From positions 372,001 to 436,000 of the forward strand of contig NZ_CANLBS010000001.1 of assembly GCF_947488945.1 (NCBI RefSeq): 64,000 nucleotides of DNA, written 5' to 3'. Shown in pieces: positions 53,640 through 63,899 of the stretch (position 1 is its first letter; every line of letters starts with the position of its first letter). Source of the DNA: an uncultured Streptomyces sp. (GTDB lineage: Bacteria; Actinomycetota; Actinomycetes; Streptomycetales; Streptomycetaceae). The notes below the pieces were generated by a model. The model worked only from the letters and a program-made list of their open reading frames with translations, was not told the DNA's origin and ran no database searches. The translations under genes were made by a program, and so were the position numbers.

Positions 53640-54350
53640 TCATCGCGCACTGACCACGACGGTCTTCGCCGCCTTGTCCTGGAGCCCCTGGCGGTAGGGC
53701 TTGTCGGTGAACATCATGACGATGTTGATCAGCCACCACAGGCACGGGCAGCAGAGCAGCGCCGGAAGCCAGAGCACGGCCGCGCGCATCAGCGCGGAGC
53801 CGGTGTCCGGCACCCGCCCGTCGTTCAGCATCGCGACCCGCAGCTTGAGCAGCCGCTTGCCGGGGGTCCGGCCGTCCTTGTGGGTGAAGTAGGTGTCGTA
53901 CCCGACGTAGCAGACGAGCCCGATCAGCGTCCACAGGAGCTGGTGGCCGCCGCCGTAGGTGCCGGTGACCGCGTTGCTGACGTCGGTGTCGCCGTTGTCC
54001 GAGGTGACGTCCACGGCCCCGCCGAAGGGCAGCGAGATCAGGTACAGCGGGATCGAGATGATGAGGAAGTCGATCAGCCGCGCCAGGATGCGCTTGCCGG
54101 GCTCCGCCAGCGGCGGCATGCCCGCCAGCGGGTCCGCCCCGCCGTAGGCGCCGCCACCGTAGGGACCGGGGTCGTACGGCGGGGGCGGTGCGCCGTCCCC
54201 TCCTCCGCCGTACGGGGAACCCGGCGGGGGCTGGTGGCCGCTCCCGCCGCCGTACGGGGAGCCCGACGACGGCGGGGGGTCCTGCGGCTTCTTGAGGAAC
54301 GGATCGTCGTCCTCGGGCGGCTGGCCGGGCGTCGGCTGGTCGTTGCTCAT
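53640..54350 (-). CDS. RDD-family membrane protein
   Basis: The 236-residue protein has a Pro/Gly/Tyr-rich N-terminus with PYGGG repeats (about residues 20-75) and an RDD domain starting GKRILARLIDFLIISIPLYL. The second signature is HKDGRTPGKRLLKLRV. RDD proteins are three- to four-helix membrane proteins of unknown or ion-transport function. It is paired with a second RDD gene just upstream on the same strand. Confidence 0.88.
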   Translation of the reverse strand: MSNDQPTPGQPPEDDDPFLKKPQDPPPSSGSPYGGGSGHQPPPGSPYGGGGDGAPPPPYDPGPYGGGAYGGADPLAGMPPLAEPGKRILARLIDFLIISIPLYLISLPFGGAVDVTSDNGDTDVSNAVTGTYGGGHQLLWTLIGLVCYVGYDTYFTHKDGRTPGKRLLKLRVAMLNDGRVPDTGSALMRAAVLWLPALLCCPCLWWLINIVMMFTDKPYRQGLQDKAAKTVVVSAR

Positions 54351-54515
54351 GGGGGCAGTGCACCCCGGCCCATCCGGTCCCGCAACGGCTCAGGTGCTTT
54401 CGAGGGACCCCGGGCGACGCACCGTCAGCCCGTGGGACCAACCGGGCCCCCGTCGAGGCGACGGCCCGTCAGCAGACGGAGCGTCACCCGCAGGCCCGCT
54501 CTCGGCCGGCGGCCG

Positions 54516-56123
54516 TCACCCCGCCACGTACGTCCGGGCCGCCTTGTCGTGCCAGCACTGGCGCCACGGGCGGTCGAACAGGCACCAGAGCACGTTGACC
54601 ACGCCGACGGCCAGCAGGCTCAGCACCCCGTAGACCAGCCAGCGGCGCAGGGCGTCGCCGAACGACGGAGCGTCCTGCGACTCGATGTCGCGCACCTGCA
54701 GGCCGAACAGCTTCTTGCCGAGGGTGCGCCCCCACCGGGCGGTGGGCAGCGCCTCCACGAGGAGGCCGATGACGAGGAAGGCGGCCAGCACGCCGGCGAA
54801 GAGCCAGACGGTGGTCGAGTCCACCAGGTAGACGGTGACGGTCCGTCCGGAGAGTCTCGCCGCCTCGACCTTGGCGTCGATGTGGTCGAGGGCGGCGGTG
54901 ATCAGCGGGTAGCCCGCCGCTCCGGCGAGCGCGCCGAGCACCACCGAGTCGACGATCCGGGCGGCGAGCCGCTTGCCGAGACCGGCGGGGCGCCCGGCGC
55001 TCCGCTCCCGGACCATCCGCTGGAACAGGTCGTCGGCCGGCGGCGGCTTCCACGGGGCCACCGGCTCCGCGCTCTCCGCCCCGCCCTGCGCCCAGGACGC
55101 CGCGGAGCCGCCGGGCCCCTGCGGGCGGCGCGGGCCGGGCGCGGGCTGCGGTGCGAGGGCTTGCGGAGCGGGGGCGGGCGGCTGCGGGGCCGGGGCGGTC
55201 CGCTGCGGCACGGGCGCCGGCGCGAGCTGGGGACCGGACGGGGCGTACGCGCCGTGGGCGGGGCCGCGGTAGGGCGCGGCGGGCTGCGGGGATCCGGTCC
55301 GCCGGCCCACCACCGGGGGCTGCGGGTCCTGCCCGCGCGGGTCCTGCCCCGGGACGCCGCCGCGGCCGACCGGACGCATCGTCATGGTGCCCTCGGCCGG
55401 CGGCAGGCCGGTGTCGCGGGGCGGGGGCGTACGGCCGCCGGGGCGCACGGCCCGCATGGTGACGGTTCCGTCGGTCGGCGGGGCGTCGCCGGCGGGCCGG
55501 TCGGCGCGGAGCGTCACGGTGTTCTCCGGGGCCGGCTGCCCGTCGGTCGCGGGGCCGGGGCCCAGCGCGGGCCGGTCCTGCGCGGCGGGGAGTTCGGCGC
55601 GCCGCTCCTGGCCGGCCGGGAGCGCCGCGGGTCCGGCGGGGGCGTCGTACGGTCCGGGGGCCGCGGTGCCCCGGGGGTCGACGGGGCGGGCCGGGACGGG
55701 GGCGTGGTGGTCGGCGCCGGCGGGGGCGGACTGTCCGGGCACCTGCGGCCCGCCGCCCCAGGAGACCCGGCGGTCGCGGTCGTTGCCGAAGCCGGTCTGC
55801 CGCGCGGTGTCGGCCTGCCAGGCCGAGGCGGGCTCGGGCCGGGCCGTGGCGTCGCCCGCGGGCAGCGGCTCCGGGCCGTGGGCGGCGGGCCGGCGCTGCG
55901 ACCGGGCGGCCTCCTCCGCCTCGTCCTCCTCGTCGAAGAAAACCGGCCCGGTCTCCTCCAGCGGTGCTTCCTGACGGCCGGGCCCCGGGTCGGGGGCGGG
56001 GCGGCTGGTGCCGGGGACCCAGGAAGCGCCGTTCCAGTACCGGACGTATCCGGGGATGGACGGGTCGGGGTAGTAGCCCTCGCGGGGGCTTTCGTCACCG
56101 GGTGCCGGGGTTGGCGCGCTCAT
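54516..56123 (-). CDS. RDD-family protein with DUF2510 N-terminus
   Basis: The 535-residue protein begins with a DUF2510-like WW-type motif (GYYPDPSIPGYVRYWNGASWV, residues about 16-36). About 300 residues of Pro/Ala/Gln-rich disorder follow, with short TVTLRADRP, TVTMRAVRP and TMTMRPVGR repeats, and the C-terminal RDD domain comes last (GKRLAARIVDSVVLGALAG, RWGRTLGKKLFGLQVRD). The three Met/Thr-rich repeats could be binding or phosphorylation sites. The start at 56123 removes an atypical extension. Confidence 0.87.
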   Translation of the reverse strand: MSAPTPAPGDESPREGYYPDPSIPGYVRYWNGASWVPGTSRPAPDPGPGRQEAPLEETGPVFFDEEDEAEEAARSQRRPAAHGPEPLPAGDATARPEPASAWQADTARQTGFGNDRDRRVSWGGGPQVPGQSAPAGADHHAPVPARPVDPRGTAAPGPYDAPAGPAALPAGQERRAELPAAQDRPALGPGPATDGQPAPENTVTLRADRPAGDAPPTDGTVTMRAVRPGGRTPPPRDTGLPPAEGTMTMRPVGRGGVPGQDPRGQDPQPPVVGRRTGSPQPAAPYRGPAHGAYAPSGPQLAPAPVPQRTAPAPQPPAPAPQALAPQPAPGPRRPQGPGGSAASWAQGGAESAEPVAPWKPPPADDLFQRMVRERSAGRPAGLGKRLAARIVDSVVLGALAGAAGYPLITAALDHIDAKVEAARLSGRTVTVYLVDSTTVWLFAGVLAAFLVIGLLVEALPTARWGRTLGKKLFGLQVRDIESQDAPSFGDALRRWLVYGVLSLLAVGVVNVLWCLFDRPWRQCWHDKAARTYVAG

Positions 56124-56288
56124 CACCGTGGTCCCGTATCTCTTCGTCGCCGCATACAAGGGTCCACATCTATCAGACCACCGCATGTCCCCGTGCCCGT
56201 CCGGGCGTTTGGGCCCCGCGGAAGATCCGGAGAAGTTTTTCTGGGAAGTCGCGTAATGACCGGAGGGGACCGCGCTCTCTCCTGGTGC

Positions 56289-56308
56289 GGCCGGTCACGG
56301 GACCGGCC
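56289..56308. promoter_or_regulatory. Small hairpin upstream of the SsgA-like gene
   Basis: Perfect 8-bp arms GGCCGGTC and GACCGGCC with a 4-base loop end 25 bases before the ATG at 56334. It may be an operator in the divergent region or a 5'-UTR hairpin limiting ribosome access. The rest of 56124-56333 holds no gene. Confidence 0.4.
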
Positions 56309-56333
56309 CACGGACATCGGAAGGTCGTGCACC

Positions 56334-56822
56334 ATGCCTCACCACACGGTGGAACGTGAGCTGGAACTGAAGCTGGTCCTCTCGCCCGAACGCTCCATCC
56401 CCGTACCGGCCCGGTTGTCGTACCGGGTGACGGACCCGTACGCCGTGCACATCGCGTTCCACATCGGGTCCCAGTCGCCGGTGCACTGGACGTTCGCCAG
56501 GGAACTGCTGGTGGAGGGCGTGTTCCGGCCGTGCGGGCACGGGGACGTGCGGATCTGGCCGACGCGGGTCGAGGACCGTCCGGTCATCTGCGTGGCCCTG
56601 ACGTCGCCCGACGGCAACGCGCTGCTGGAGGTGCCGTCCGCGGTGGTGGCGGCGTGGGTGGAGCACACGCTGCGGCTGGTGCCGCCGGGCACCGAGTCCG
56701 AACTGCTCGGGCTGGACGAGGCACTGGCCGAACTGCTCACGCCGATGCCCGCCGACGACCTCTGGCTCGGCGACCCGTGGGGCGCGGCCGACGACACCCC
56801 GTCGCAGGACGGCGAGGGGTGA
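56334..56822 (+). CDS. ssgG: SsgA-like sporulation/cell division protein
   Basis: This 162-residue SsgA-family (SALP) protein has the typical core LVLSPERSIPVPARLSYRVTDPYAVHIAFHIG, WTFARELLVEGVFRPCGHGDVRIWP and a C-terminal LDEALAELL extension. SALPs guide septum placement and wall remodelling during sporulation and are restricted to sporulating actinomycetes. Position next to hppD, the M6 protease and clpS matches S. coelicolor ssgG (SCO2924) from memory; the symbol rests on that. GGAAGG precedes the ATG. Confidence 0.85.
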   Translation: MPHHTVERELELKLVLSPERSIPVPARLSYRVTDPYAVHIAFHIGSQSPVHWTFARELLVEGVFRPCGHGDVRIWPTRVEDRPVICVALTSPDGNALLEVPSAVVAAWVEHTLRLVPPGTESELLGLDEALAELLTPMPADDLWLGDPWGAADDTPSQDGEG

Positions 56823-56964
56823 GGCGCGGCGGGAGGGCGCACCGGCCCCCGGACGGGCGCGCGCCGGGGCGGGCGCACCCGGCCCGTTCACCGGCGCGCG
56901 GGCCTTCGGCGGTGCTGCGGGGCGCGCGGCCCGGTGCGGCGGCCCCGGAGGGGGGACCGGGCCG

Positions 56965-58332
56965 TCAGAAGAGCTTGCCCGGATTGAGGATCCCGTGCGG
57001 GTCGAAGGCCGCCTTGATGCCGCGCTGCAACTCCACCCCCACCTCGCCGAGTTCGCGGGCGAGCCAGTCCTTCTTGAGCACCCCCACACCGTGCTCCCCG
57101 GTGATGGTCCCGCCCAGTTCCAGGCCGAGCGCCATGATCGCGTCGAAGGACTCGCGGGCCCGGCGGGTCTCGTCGGGGTCGGTGTGGTCGAAGCAGACGA
57201 CGGGGTGGGTGTTGCCGTCGCCCGCGTGCGCGACGACGCCGATGGTCAGCCCGTACTTCTCGGCGACGGCGGCGGTGCCGTCGATCATCGCGCCGAGGCG
57301 CGAGCGCGGCACGCAGACGTCGTCGATCATCGTCGCGGACTTGATGGCCTCCATGGCCGGAAGCGACGACCGGCGTGCCTGGAGCAGGAGTTCGGATTCG
57401 GCGGCGTCCGCCGCGGGCACCACCTCGGTGGCCCCGGCGGCGGCGCACAGCTCTCCGACCGCCGCCAGGTCGGCCGCCGGGTCGGGGGTGTCGAAGGCGC
57501 ACAGGAGCAGCGCCTCGGTGGTGTCCGGCAGCCCCATCCGCGTCATCGCGTTCACCGCCCGCACGGTGGTGCGGTCCATCAGTTCGAGGAGTGACGGGGT
57601 GTGCCCGCGCTCCATGATCGTGCAGATCGCGTCGCAGGCGGCGGCCGCCGAGGGGAACTCGGCGGCGAGCGCGAGCTGGGCGGGCGGCTGCGGCTTCAGC
57701 GCGAGGACGGCCTTGACGACGATGCCGAGGCTCCCCTCCGAGCCGACGAACAGCCGGGTGAGGTCGTATCCGGCGACGCCCTTCGCGGTGCGGCGGCCGG
57801 TGGTCAGCAGCCGGCCGTCGGCGAGGACGACGTCGAGGCCGATGACGTACTCCGCGGTCACCCCGTACTTCACGCAGCACAGACCGCCGGAGGCGGTGCC
57901 GATGTTGCCGCCGATCGTGCACATCTCCCAGCTCGACGGGTCCGGCGGGTAGCAGAGGCCGTGCTCGTTCACCGCGCGTGACAGGACGGCGTTGATCACG
58001 CCGGGTTCGACGACGGCGATCCGGTCGACCGGGCTGATCTCCAGGATCCGGTCCATCTTCACCAGCGAGAGCACCACGCAGCCGTCGGTAGCGTTGGCCG
58101 CCCCGGACAGGCCCGTGCGGGCGCCCTGGGGCACGACCGGGACCCGCAGCTCGTGCGCGGTCCGCATGACGTGCTGGACCTCCTCGACCGTGCGCGGCAG
58201 CACGACGACGGCGGGGGCGCCCGCCTCGCAGAAGCTCGCCATGTCGTGGGCGTAGGCGGCCGTGACGTCGGGATCGGTGAGGAGGGCCCCTTCGGGCAGA
58301 CCCGCGCGCAGACGTCCGAGAAGATCGCTCAT
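56965..58332 (-). CDS. FAD-linked oxidase (GlcD-like)
   Basis: This 455-residue flavoprotein of the FAD_binding_4/FAD-oxidase C family has PQGARTGLSGAANA for the FAD pyrophosphate, GGNIGTASGGLCCVKYG, GSEGSLGIV, and the C-terminal VVAHAGDGNTHP and TGEHGVG metal/substrate motifs. It oxidises a 2-hydroxy acid such as glycolate or D-lactate. The start is ATG at 58332. Confidence 0.92.
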   Translation of the reverse strand: MSDLLGRLRAGLPEGALLTDPDVTAAYAHDMASFCEAGAPAVVVLPRTVEEVQHVMRTAHELRVPVVPQGARTGLSGAANATDGCVVLSLVKMDRILEISPVDRIAVVEPGVINAVLSRAVNEHGLCYPPDPSSWEMCTIGGNIGTASGGLCCVKYGVTAEYVIGLDVVLADGRLLTTGRRTAKGVAGYDLTRLFVGSEGSLGIVVKAVLALKPQPPAQLALAAEFPSAAAACDAICTIMERGHTPSLLELMDRTTVRAVNAMTRMGLPDTTEALLLCAFDTPDPAADLAAVGELCAAAGATEVVPAADAAESELLLQARRSSLPAMEAIKSATMIDDVCVPRSRLGAMIDGTAAVAEKYGLTIGVVAHAGDGNTHPVVCFDHTDPDETRRARESFDAIMALGLELGGTITGEHGVGVLKKDWLARELGEVGVELQRGIKAAFDPHGILNPGKLF

Positions 58333-58428
58333 GATTCCAGCCTGACACCCGGGGCCAATGGTGTGAACCCGTCTGCGACCTCGATCCCGCAGCCCGGTGT
58401 GCTCTTCATACTGACGCAGAGTGATCAT

Positions 58429-60132
58429 ATGAATGTCATGCCGCAGCAGGACCCGGAGCCCCGCCAGCCGTCGTCCGCCTCCCGGCGCCGGACGGACGCC
58501 GCCCCGCCGCAGGACGCGGGCCTCCGGAGCGATCCGGACACGTCGGCGGATCCGCCGCTCGCGGGCGCCACCGCCGTGCCCCCTCCCCCGCCGACGCTGC
58601 GCACCTCGCTGCGCCGGGCCGCGGTCGGCGCGGTGGCCGCGGGCGTGCTGGTGGCCGGCGCGGTGGTCGCCGTACCCGACGACGAGAACCGGGCGGTGCC
58701 CGCGCGGCCCGGCCCGGTGGAGCGGGCGGAGGCCGCCGCGACGGCCGGCGCCCCCGCCGCGCTCTCCGACCTGACCGCGCTGATCGGGGACCGCCAGCAG
58801 TGGGTGGAGAAGCACCCGGCGGACGCCCCGTCGTGGGCGGCGCTCGGCTCCGCCTACGTGGAGTGGGGGCGGCGGGCCGCCGACCTGTCGTACTACGGCC
58901 GGGCCGAGCAGGCGCTGAAACGATCGCTCTCGGTACGCCCCGGCGAGCGCGGCAACGGCGCCGCCTGGGTCGGGCTCGCCTCGCTGGCCAACGCCCGGCA
59001 CGACTACCTGGCCGCGAAGAAGTGGGGCGAGACGGTCCGCGCCCGTGCGCCGAAGAGCTGGCTTCCCTACCCCGCGCTGATCGACGCGTACCGCGGCCTC
59101 GGCGACCAAGCCGCGGCCAACAAGGCCACCGAGACCTTCGCCGCGCTCCGCAAGGGCGCCCCGGCGCTGGCGCGGACCGCGGAGATGTACCGCGACCAGG
59201 GCTGGCGCGAGGACGCCCTGGCCACCGCCCAGGAGACGGCGGACCGGGCGGCGACCCCGGCGGAGCGGGCGGCGGCCCTGCACCGGCTGGGCGACCTGGC
59301 GTGGGAGCGCGGCGAGCCGGAGGAGGCCCTGGCGCAGTACGACGCGGCGCTGCGCACCGACCGCGCCCACCACGCCTCACTGGCCGGGAGGGCCCGCGCC
59401 CTGGTCGCCCTCGACCGCGCCGACGAGGCGCTGGCCGCCTACCAGACGGCCGTCGGCCAACTCCCCCGGCCGGAGTACGTACTCGAACTCGCCGAACTGT
59501 ACGAGTCGTTGGGTCTCGACGGGGACGCCACCACCCAGTACGAGACGTTCCACGCACTGATCGAGGAGGCGGAGGCCAACGGCGTCGACGAGTCGCTGCT
59601 GCGGGCCCGCTACGAGAGCGACCACGGCGACCCGGAGGTCGCCGTCGAACTCCTCAGGTCCGAGTGGGCGGAGCTGCGCCGCGGCGCGGAGGTCGCGGAC
59701 GCGCTGGGCTGGGCGCTGTACCGGGCGGGCGAGCCGCAGGAGGCGCTGACGTACGCGGCCAAGGCGGTCGACTCCGGTCTGCGCAGCGCGTCCTTCGCCT
59801 ACCATCTCGGCGCGATCGAACGGGAGACGGGACACTACGGTCCGGCCCGGCGCCACCTGGAGCAGGCGCTGCGCACCAACCCGGACTTCTCCCCGCTGGA
59901 CGCCCCGGCGGCACGGGAGGCCCTGGACGCGCTCGGCGAGCCGCCCTCCGGCGGCCCGAAGGACATGCAGCCCCCGCCCGCGCCGGAACCGGTCGCCCCG
60001 GCGACCCCCGCACCCGAGGCGCCGGCCGCCCCCGCGAAGCCGAAGCCGGTCCCGCCGCCCGCCACCACGTCCCCGGCCGCTCCCGGGACTGCGGCGAAGA
60101 AGCCGGCGGAGGGGACGGCACCGGCACGGTGA
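58429..60132 (+). CDS. Tetratricopeptide repeat protein with membrane anchor
   Basis: This 567-residue protein has a disordered Pro/Arg N-terminus and one transmembrane helix (AAVGAVAAGVLVAGAVVAV, near residue 75). Many TPR helices follow from about 110 to 510 (WAALGSAYVEWGRRAADL, LHRLGDLAWERGEPEEALAQYDAAL, YHLGAIERETGHYGPARRHLEQAL), and the tail is Pro/Ala-rich. It is likely an extracytoplasmic scaffold for protein interactions. ATG at 58429 is used; ATG at 58438 is possible. Neither has a good Shine-Dalgarno. Confidence 0.88.
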   Translation: MNVMPQQDPEPRQPSSASRRRTDAAPPQDAGLRSDPDTSADPPLAGATAVPPPPPTLRTSLRRAAVGAVAAGVLVAGAVVAVPDDENRAVPARPGPVERAEAAATAGAPAALSDLTALIGDRQQWVEKHPADAPSWAALGSAYVEWGRRAADLSYYGRAEQALKRSLSVRPGERGNGAAWVGLASLANARHDYLAAKKWGETVRARAPKSWLPYPALIDAYRGLGDQAAANKATETFAALRKGAPALARTAEMYRDQGWREDALATAQETADRAATPAERAAALHRLGDLAWERGEPEEALAQYDAALRTDRAHHASLAGRARALVALDRADEALAAYQTAVGQLPRPEYVLELAELYESLGLDGDATTQYETFHALIEEAEANGVDESLLRARYESDHGDPEVAVELLRSEWAELRRGAEVADALGWALYRAGEPQEALTYAAKAVDSGLRSASFAYHLGAIERETGHYGPARRHLEQALRTNPDFSPLDAPAAREALDALGEPPSGGPKDMQPPPAPEPVAPATPAPEAPAAPAKPKPVPPPATTSPAAPGTAAKKPAEGTAPAR

Positions 60133-60133
60133 C

Positions 60134-60154
60134 GGGGGCGGGGGCGGGGGCGGG
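60134..60154 (+). other. G-quadruplex motif right after the TPR gene
   Basis: Three G5 tracts and a G3 tract separated by single C residues begin two bases after the TGA, on the coding strand. One-base loops favour a very stable parallel quadruplex in RNA. It may protect the 3' end or pause polymerase, like the motif at 282-307. Confidence 0.6.
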
Positions 60155-60199
60155 CCATGCTGGTGCCGGTCCCGGCCGCCCTCGCCCCCGCCGTATCCG

Positions 60200-61453
<1,254 letters not shown>

Positions 61454-61479
61454 TCACATCCCGACCGCCGAGGTGTCTC

Positions 61480-61959
61480 GTGGGAATCGACCGTCTGGAC
61501 GGTGCGCTGATCGTGCTGCTCGCCCGTGAACCGCGCATCGGGGTCCTGGAGGCGTCGCGCCGGCTCGGCGTCGCGCGCGGCACGGTGCAGGCACGGCTGG
61601 ACCGTCTTCAGTCGAATGGCGTCATCCGGGGCTTCGGCCCCGACGTGGACCCGGCGGCCCTCGGCTACCCCGTCACCGCCTTCGCGACGCTGGAGATCAA
61701 GCAGGGCCAAGGGACCGACGTACGCGCCCACTTGTCCGGGGTTCCGGAGGTGCTGGAGCTGCACACCACGACCGGGCACGGGGACATGCTCTGCCGTCTG
61801 GTGGCCCGTTCGAACGCCGATCTTCAACGGGTCATCGATCTGGTTGTCGGATTTGATGGCATTGTCCGGGCCTCCACGGCGATCGTCATGGAGAACCCGG
61901 TGCCGTTGCGTTTCATCCCCCTGGTCGAACAGGCCGCGGAGGACACCGCCCCGGGCTGA
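61480..61959 (+). CDS. AsnC/Lrp-family regulator
   Basis: This 159-residue Lrp-like protein has an N-terminal helix-turn-helix (LDGALIVLLAREPRIGVLEASRRLGVARGTVQARLDRLQSNGVI) and a RAM effector domain (VTAFATLEIKQGQG, VPEVLELHTTTGHGDMLCRLVARS). It probably controls the divergent hppD in response to an aromatic amino acid or intermediate. The GTG at 61480 follows GAGGTG. The osmoprotectant operon starts 16 bases after its stop, so it is probably co-transcribed. Confidence 0.92.
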   Translation: MGIDRLDGALIVLLAREPRIGVLEASRRLGVARGTVQARLDRLQSNGVIRGFGPDVDPAALGYPVTAFATLEIKQGQGTDVRAHLSGVPEVLELHTTTGHGDMLCRLVARSNADLQRVIDLVVGFDGIVRASTAIVMENPVPLRFIPLVEQAAEDTAPG

Positions 61960-61975
61960 ACGAAGAGGAGTGGAT

Positions 61976-62623
61976 GTGAACTTCTGGGAGTACCTGTCCA
62001 ACCGCCACCAGCAGTTGCTCAGCGACGCGTTCCAGCACGTCAGCGCCGTCTTCCAGTGCATGGTCATCGCCACCCTGCTGGGCGTGCTGATCGGGGTGGT
62101 CACTTACCGCAGCGGCTGGGCGGGCTCGCTGGCCATCACCTCCACCGCGACCATCCTCACCATCCCGTCGCTGGCCGCGATCGGCCTGCTGATCCCGTTG
62201 GTCGGTCTCGGGGTCGCCCCCACCGTGATCACCCTGACGCTGTACGGGCTGCTGCCCATCGTCCGCAACTCCATCGTCGGCCTGCGGGGCGTCGACCCGT
62301 CACTGGTCGACGCGGCCAAGGGCATCGGGATGTCGCGCCTGGCCCGCCTGCGGAAGGTGGAGCTGCCGCTCGCCTGGCCGCCGATCCTGACCGGCATCCG
62401 GGTCTCCACCCAGATGCTGATGGGCATCGCCGCCATCGCCGCGTACGCCTCCGGACCAGGGCTCGGCAACGAGATCTTCCGGGGCATCGCCTCGCTGGGC
62501 AGCGCCAACGCCATCAACGAGGTCCTCGCCGGCACGCTCGGCATCGTCGTGCTGGCCCTGCTCTTCGACGCCGCGTACGTCCTGCTCGGCCGGCTGACCA
62601 TCCCGAGGGGGATCCGTGTCTGA
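61976..62623 (+). CDS. Osmoprotectant ABC transporter permease (ProW/OpuB type)
   Basis: This 215-residue permease with five to six membrane segments contains the ProW-type loop GLRGVDPSLVDAAKGIGMSRLARLRKVELPLAWPPILTGIR. It imports glycine betaine, choline or a similar solute. The GTG at 61976 has GAGGAG 5 bases upstream. Its stop overlaps the next gene's GTG by 8 bases. Confidence 0.92.
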   Translation: MNFWEYLSNRHQQLLSDAFQHVSAVFQCMVIATLLGVLIGVVTYRSGWAGSLAITSTATILTIPSLAAIGLLIPLVGLGVAPTVITLTLYGLLPIVRNSIVGLRGVDPSLVDAAKGIGMSRLARLRKVELPLAWPPILTGIRVSTQMLMGIAAIAAYASGPGLGNEIFRGIASLGSANAINEVLAGTLGIVVLALLFDAAYVLLGRLTIPRGIRV

Positions 62624-63899
62624 GACGTACGGCACCGCGGCCGGCTCCACCGAGGCGTCCGCGGCCGGACCCGCGGCCAACGCCACCTCCGGGGCCACGA
62701 TCCAGCTCGACGGGCTGACCAAGCGCTACCCGGGCAACCCCACTCCGGCCGTCGAGAACGTGTCCATGGACATCAAGGCGGGCGAGACGGTCATCTTCGT
62801 CGGCCCGTCCGGCTGCGGGAAGTCCACCACGCTCAAGATGATCAACCGGCTGATCGAGCCGACCTCGGGCCGCATCAGGATCGGCGACGAGGACGTCACC
62901 ACGATGGACCCGGTGAAGCTGCGCCGGAAGATCGGGTACGCCATCCAGTCGTCCGGGCTGTTCCCGCACATGACCGTCGCGGAGAACATCGCCCTGGTGC
63001 CGAAGATGGTCGGCTGGTCCACGTCGCGGGTGAAGGACCGGGTCGAGGAGATGCTCGACCTGGTGGGGCTCGACCCCCGCGAGTTCCACGGCCGCTACCC
63101 GCGCCAGCTCTCCGGCGGGCAGCAGCAGCGCGTCGGGGTCGCGCGGGCGCTGGCCGCCGACCCGCCGGTGCTGCTGATGGACGAACCCTTCGGGGCCGTG
63201 GACCCGATCACCCGTGACCACCTCCAGGACGAACTGATCCGTCTGCAGCACGAGTTGCACAAGACGATCGTCTTCGTCACCCACGACTTCGACGAGGCGA
63301 TCAAACTGGGCGACCGGATCGCCGTGCTCCGGGAGCGCTCGCACATCGCCCAGTTCGACACCCCCGAGGCCATCCTCACCAACCCGACGGACGACTTCGT
63401 CTCCGGATTCGTCGGCGCCGGGGCGGCGTTGAAGCGGCTCAACCTCACCCGGGTCCGGGACGTGGGCATCGCGGAGTTCCCGACGGTGTCGGTGGACGAC
63501 CCGCTCCAGGAGATCTTCAACAAGCTCCGCGCGGGGGCGCACAACGAACTGCTGATGCTCGACCGGCGCAACCGCCCCTACAAGTGGCTGCGCCGCGGCG
63601 ACCTGATGCGGGCGCGCGGATCGCTCGCACGGGCCGGGCAGTTGGTGCACGACACCGTCACCCGCGACGCCACCCTGCACGACGCGCTGGAGGCGGTGCT
63701 GACCGACAGCGGCGGGCGGGTCGCGGTGACCGGACGGCGGGGCGAGTTCATCGGCGTGGTCGACATGCACACCCTGATGGACAACGTGCAGGAGTTGCTG
63801 GAGGCGGACCGGCTGGCCGCGATGGAGCACCAGCACGAGCTGGAGGATCTCCGGGAGCACCAGACCGAGCAGGAGCTGGAGGGTGGTGCCGGCGGATGA
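62616..63899 (+). CDS. Osmoprotectant ABC transporter ATPase (ProV/OpuA type)
   Basis: This 427-residue ATPase has Walker A GPSGCGKST at 63-71, signature LSGGQQQRVGVARAL, Walker B LLMDEPFGAVDP and a C-terminal CBS-like pair of segments (FPTVSVDDPLQEIFNKLRAG, TRDATLHDALEAVL). In OpuA-type systems these CBS domains sense ionic strength and gate transport. GTG start coupled to the permease gene; its TGA overlaps the next ATG as ATGA. Confidence 0.94.
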   Translation: MSETYGTAAGSTEASAAGPAANATSGATIQLDGLTKRYPGNPTPAVENVSMDIKAGETVIFVGPSGCGKSTTLKMINRLIEPTSGRIRIGDEDVTTMDPVKLRRKIGYAIQSSGLFPHMTVAENIALVPKMVGWSTSRVKDRVEEMLDLVGLDPREFHGRYPRQLSGGQQQRVGVARALAADPPVLLMDEPFGAVDPITRDHLQDELIRLQHELHKTIVFVTHDFDEAIKLGDRIAVLRERSHIAQFDTPEAILTNPTDDFVSGFVGAGAALKRLNLTRVRDVGIAEFPTVSVDDPLQEIFNKLRAGAHNELLMLDRRNRPYKWLRRGDLMRARGSLARAGQLVHDTVTRDATLHDALEAVLTDSGGRVAVTGRRGEFIGVVDMHTLMDNVQELLEADRLAAMEHQHELEDLREHQTEQELEGGAGG

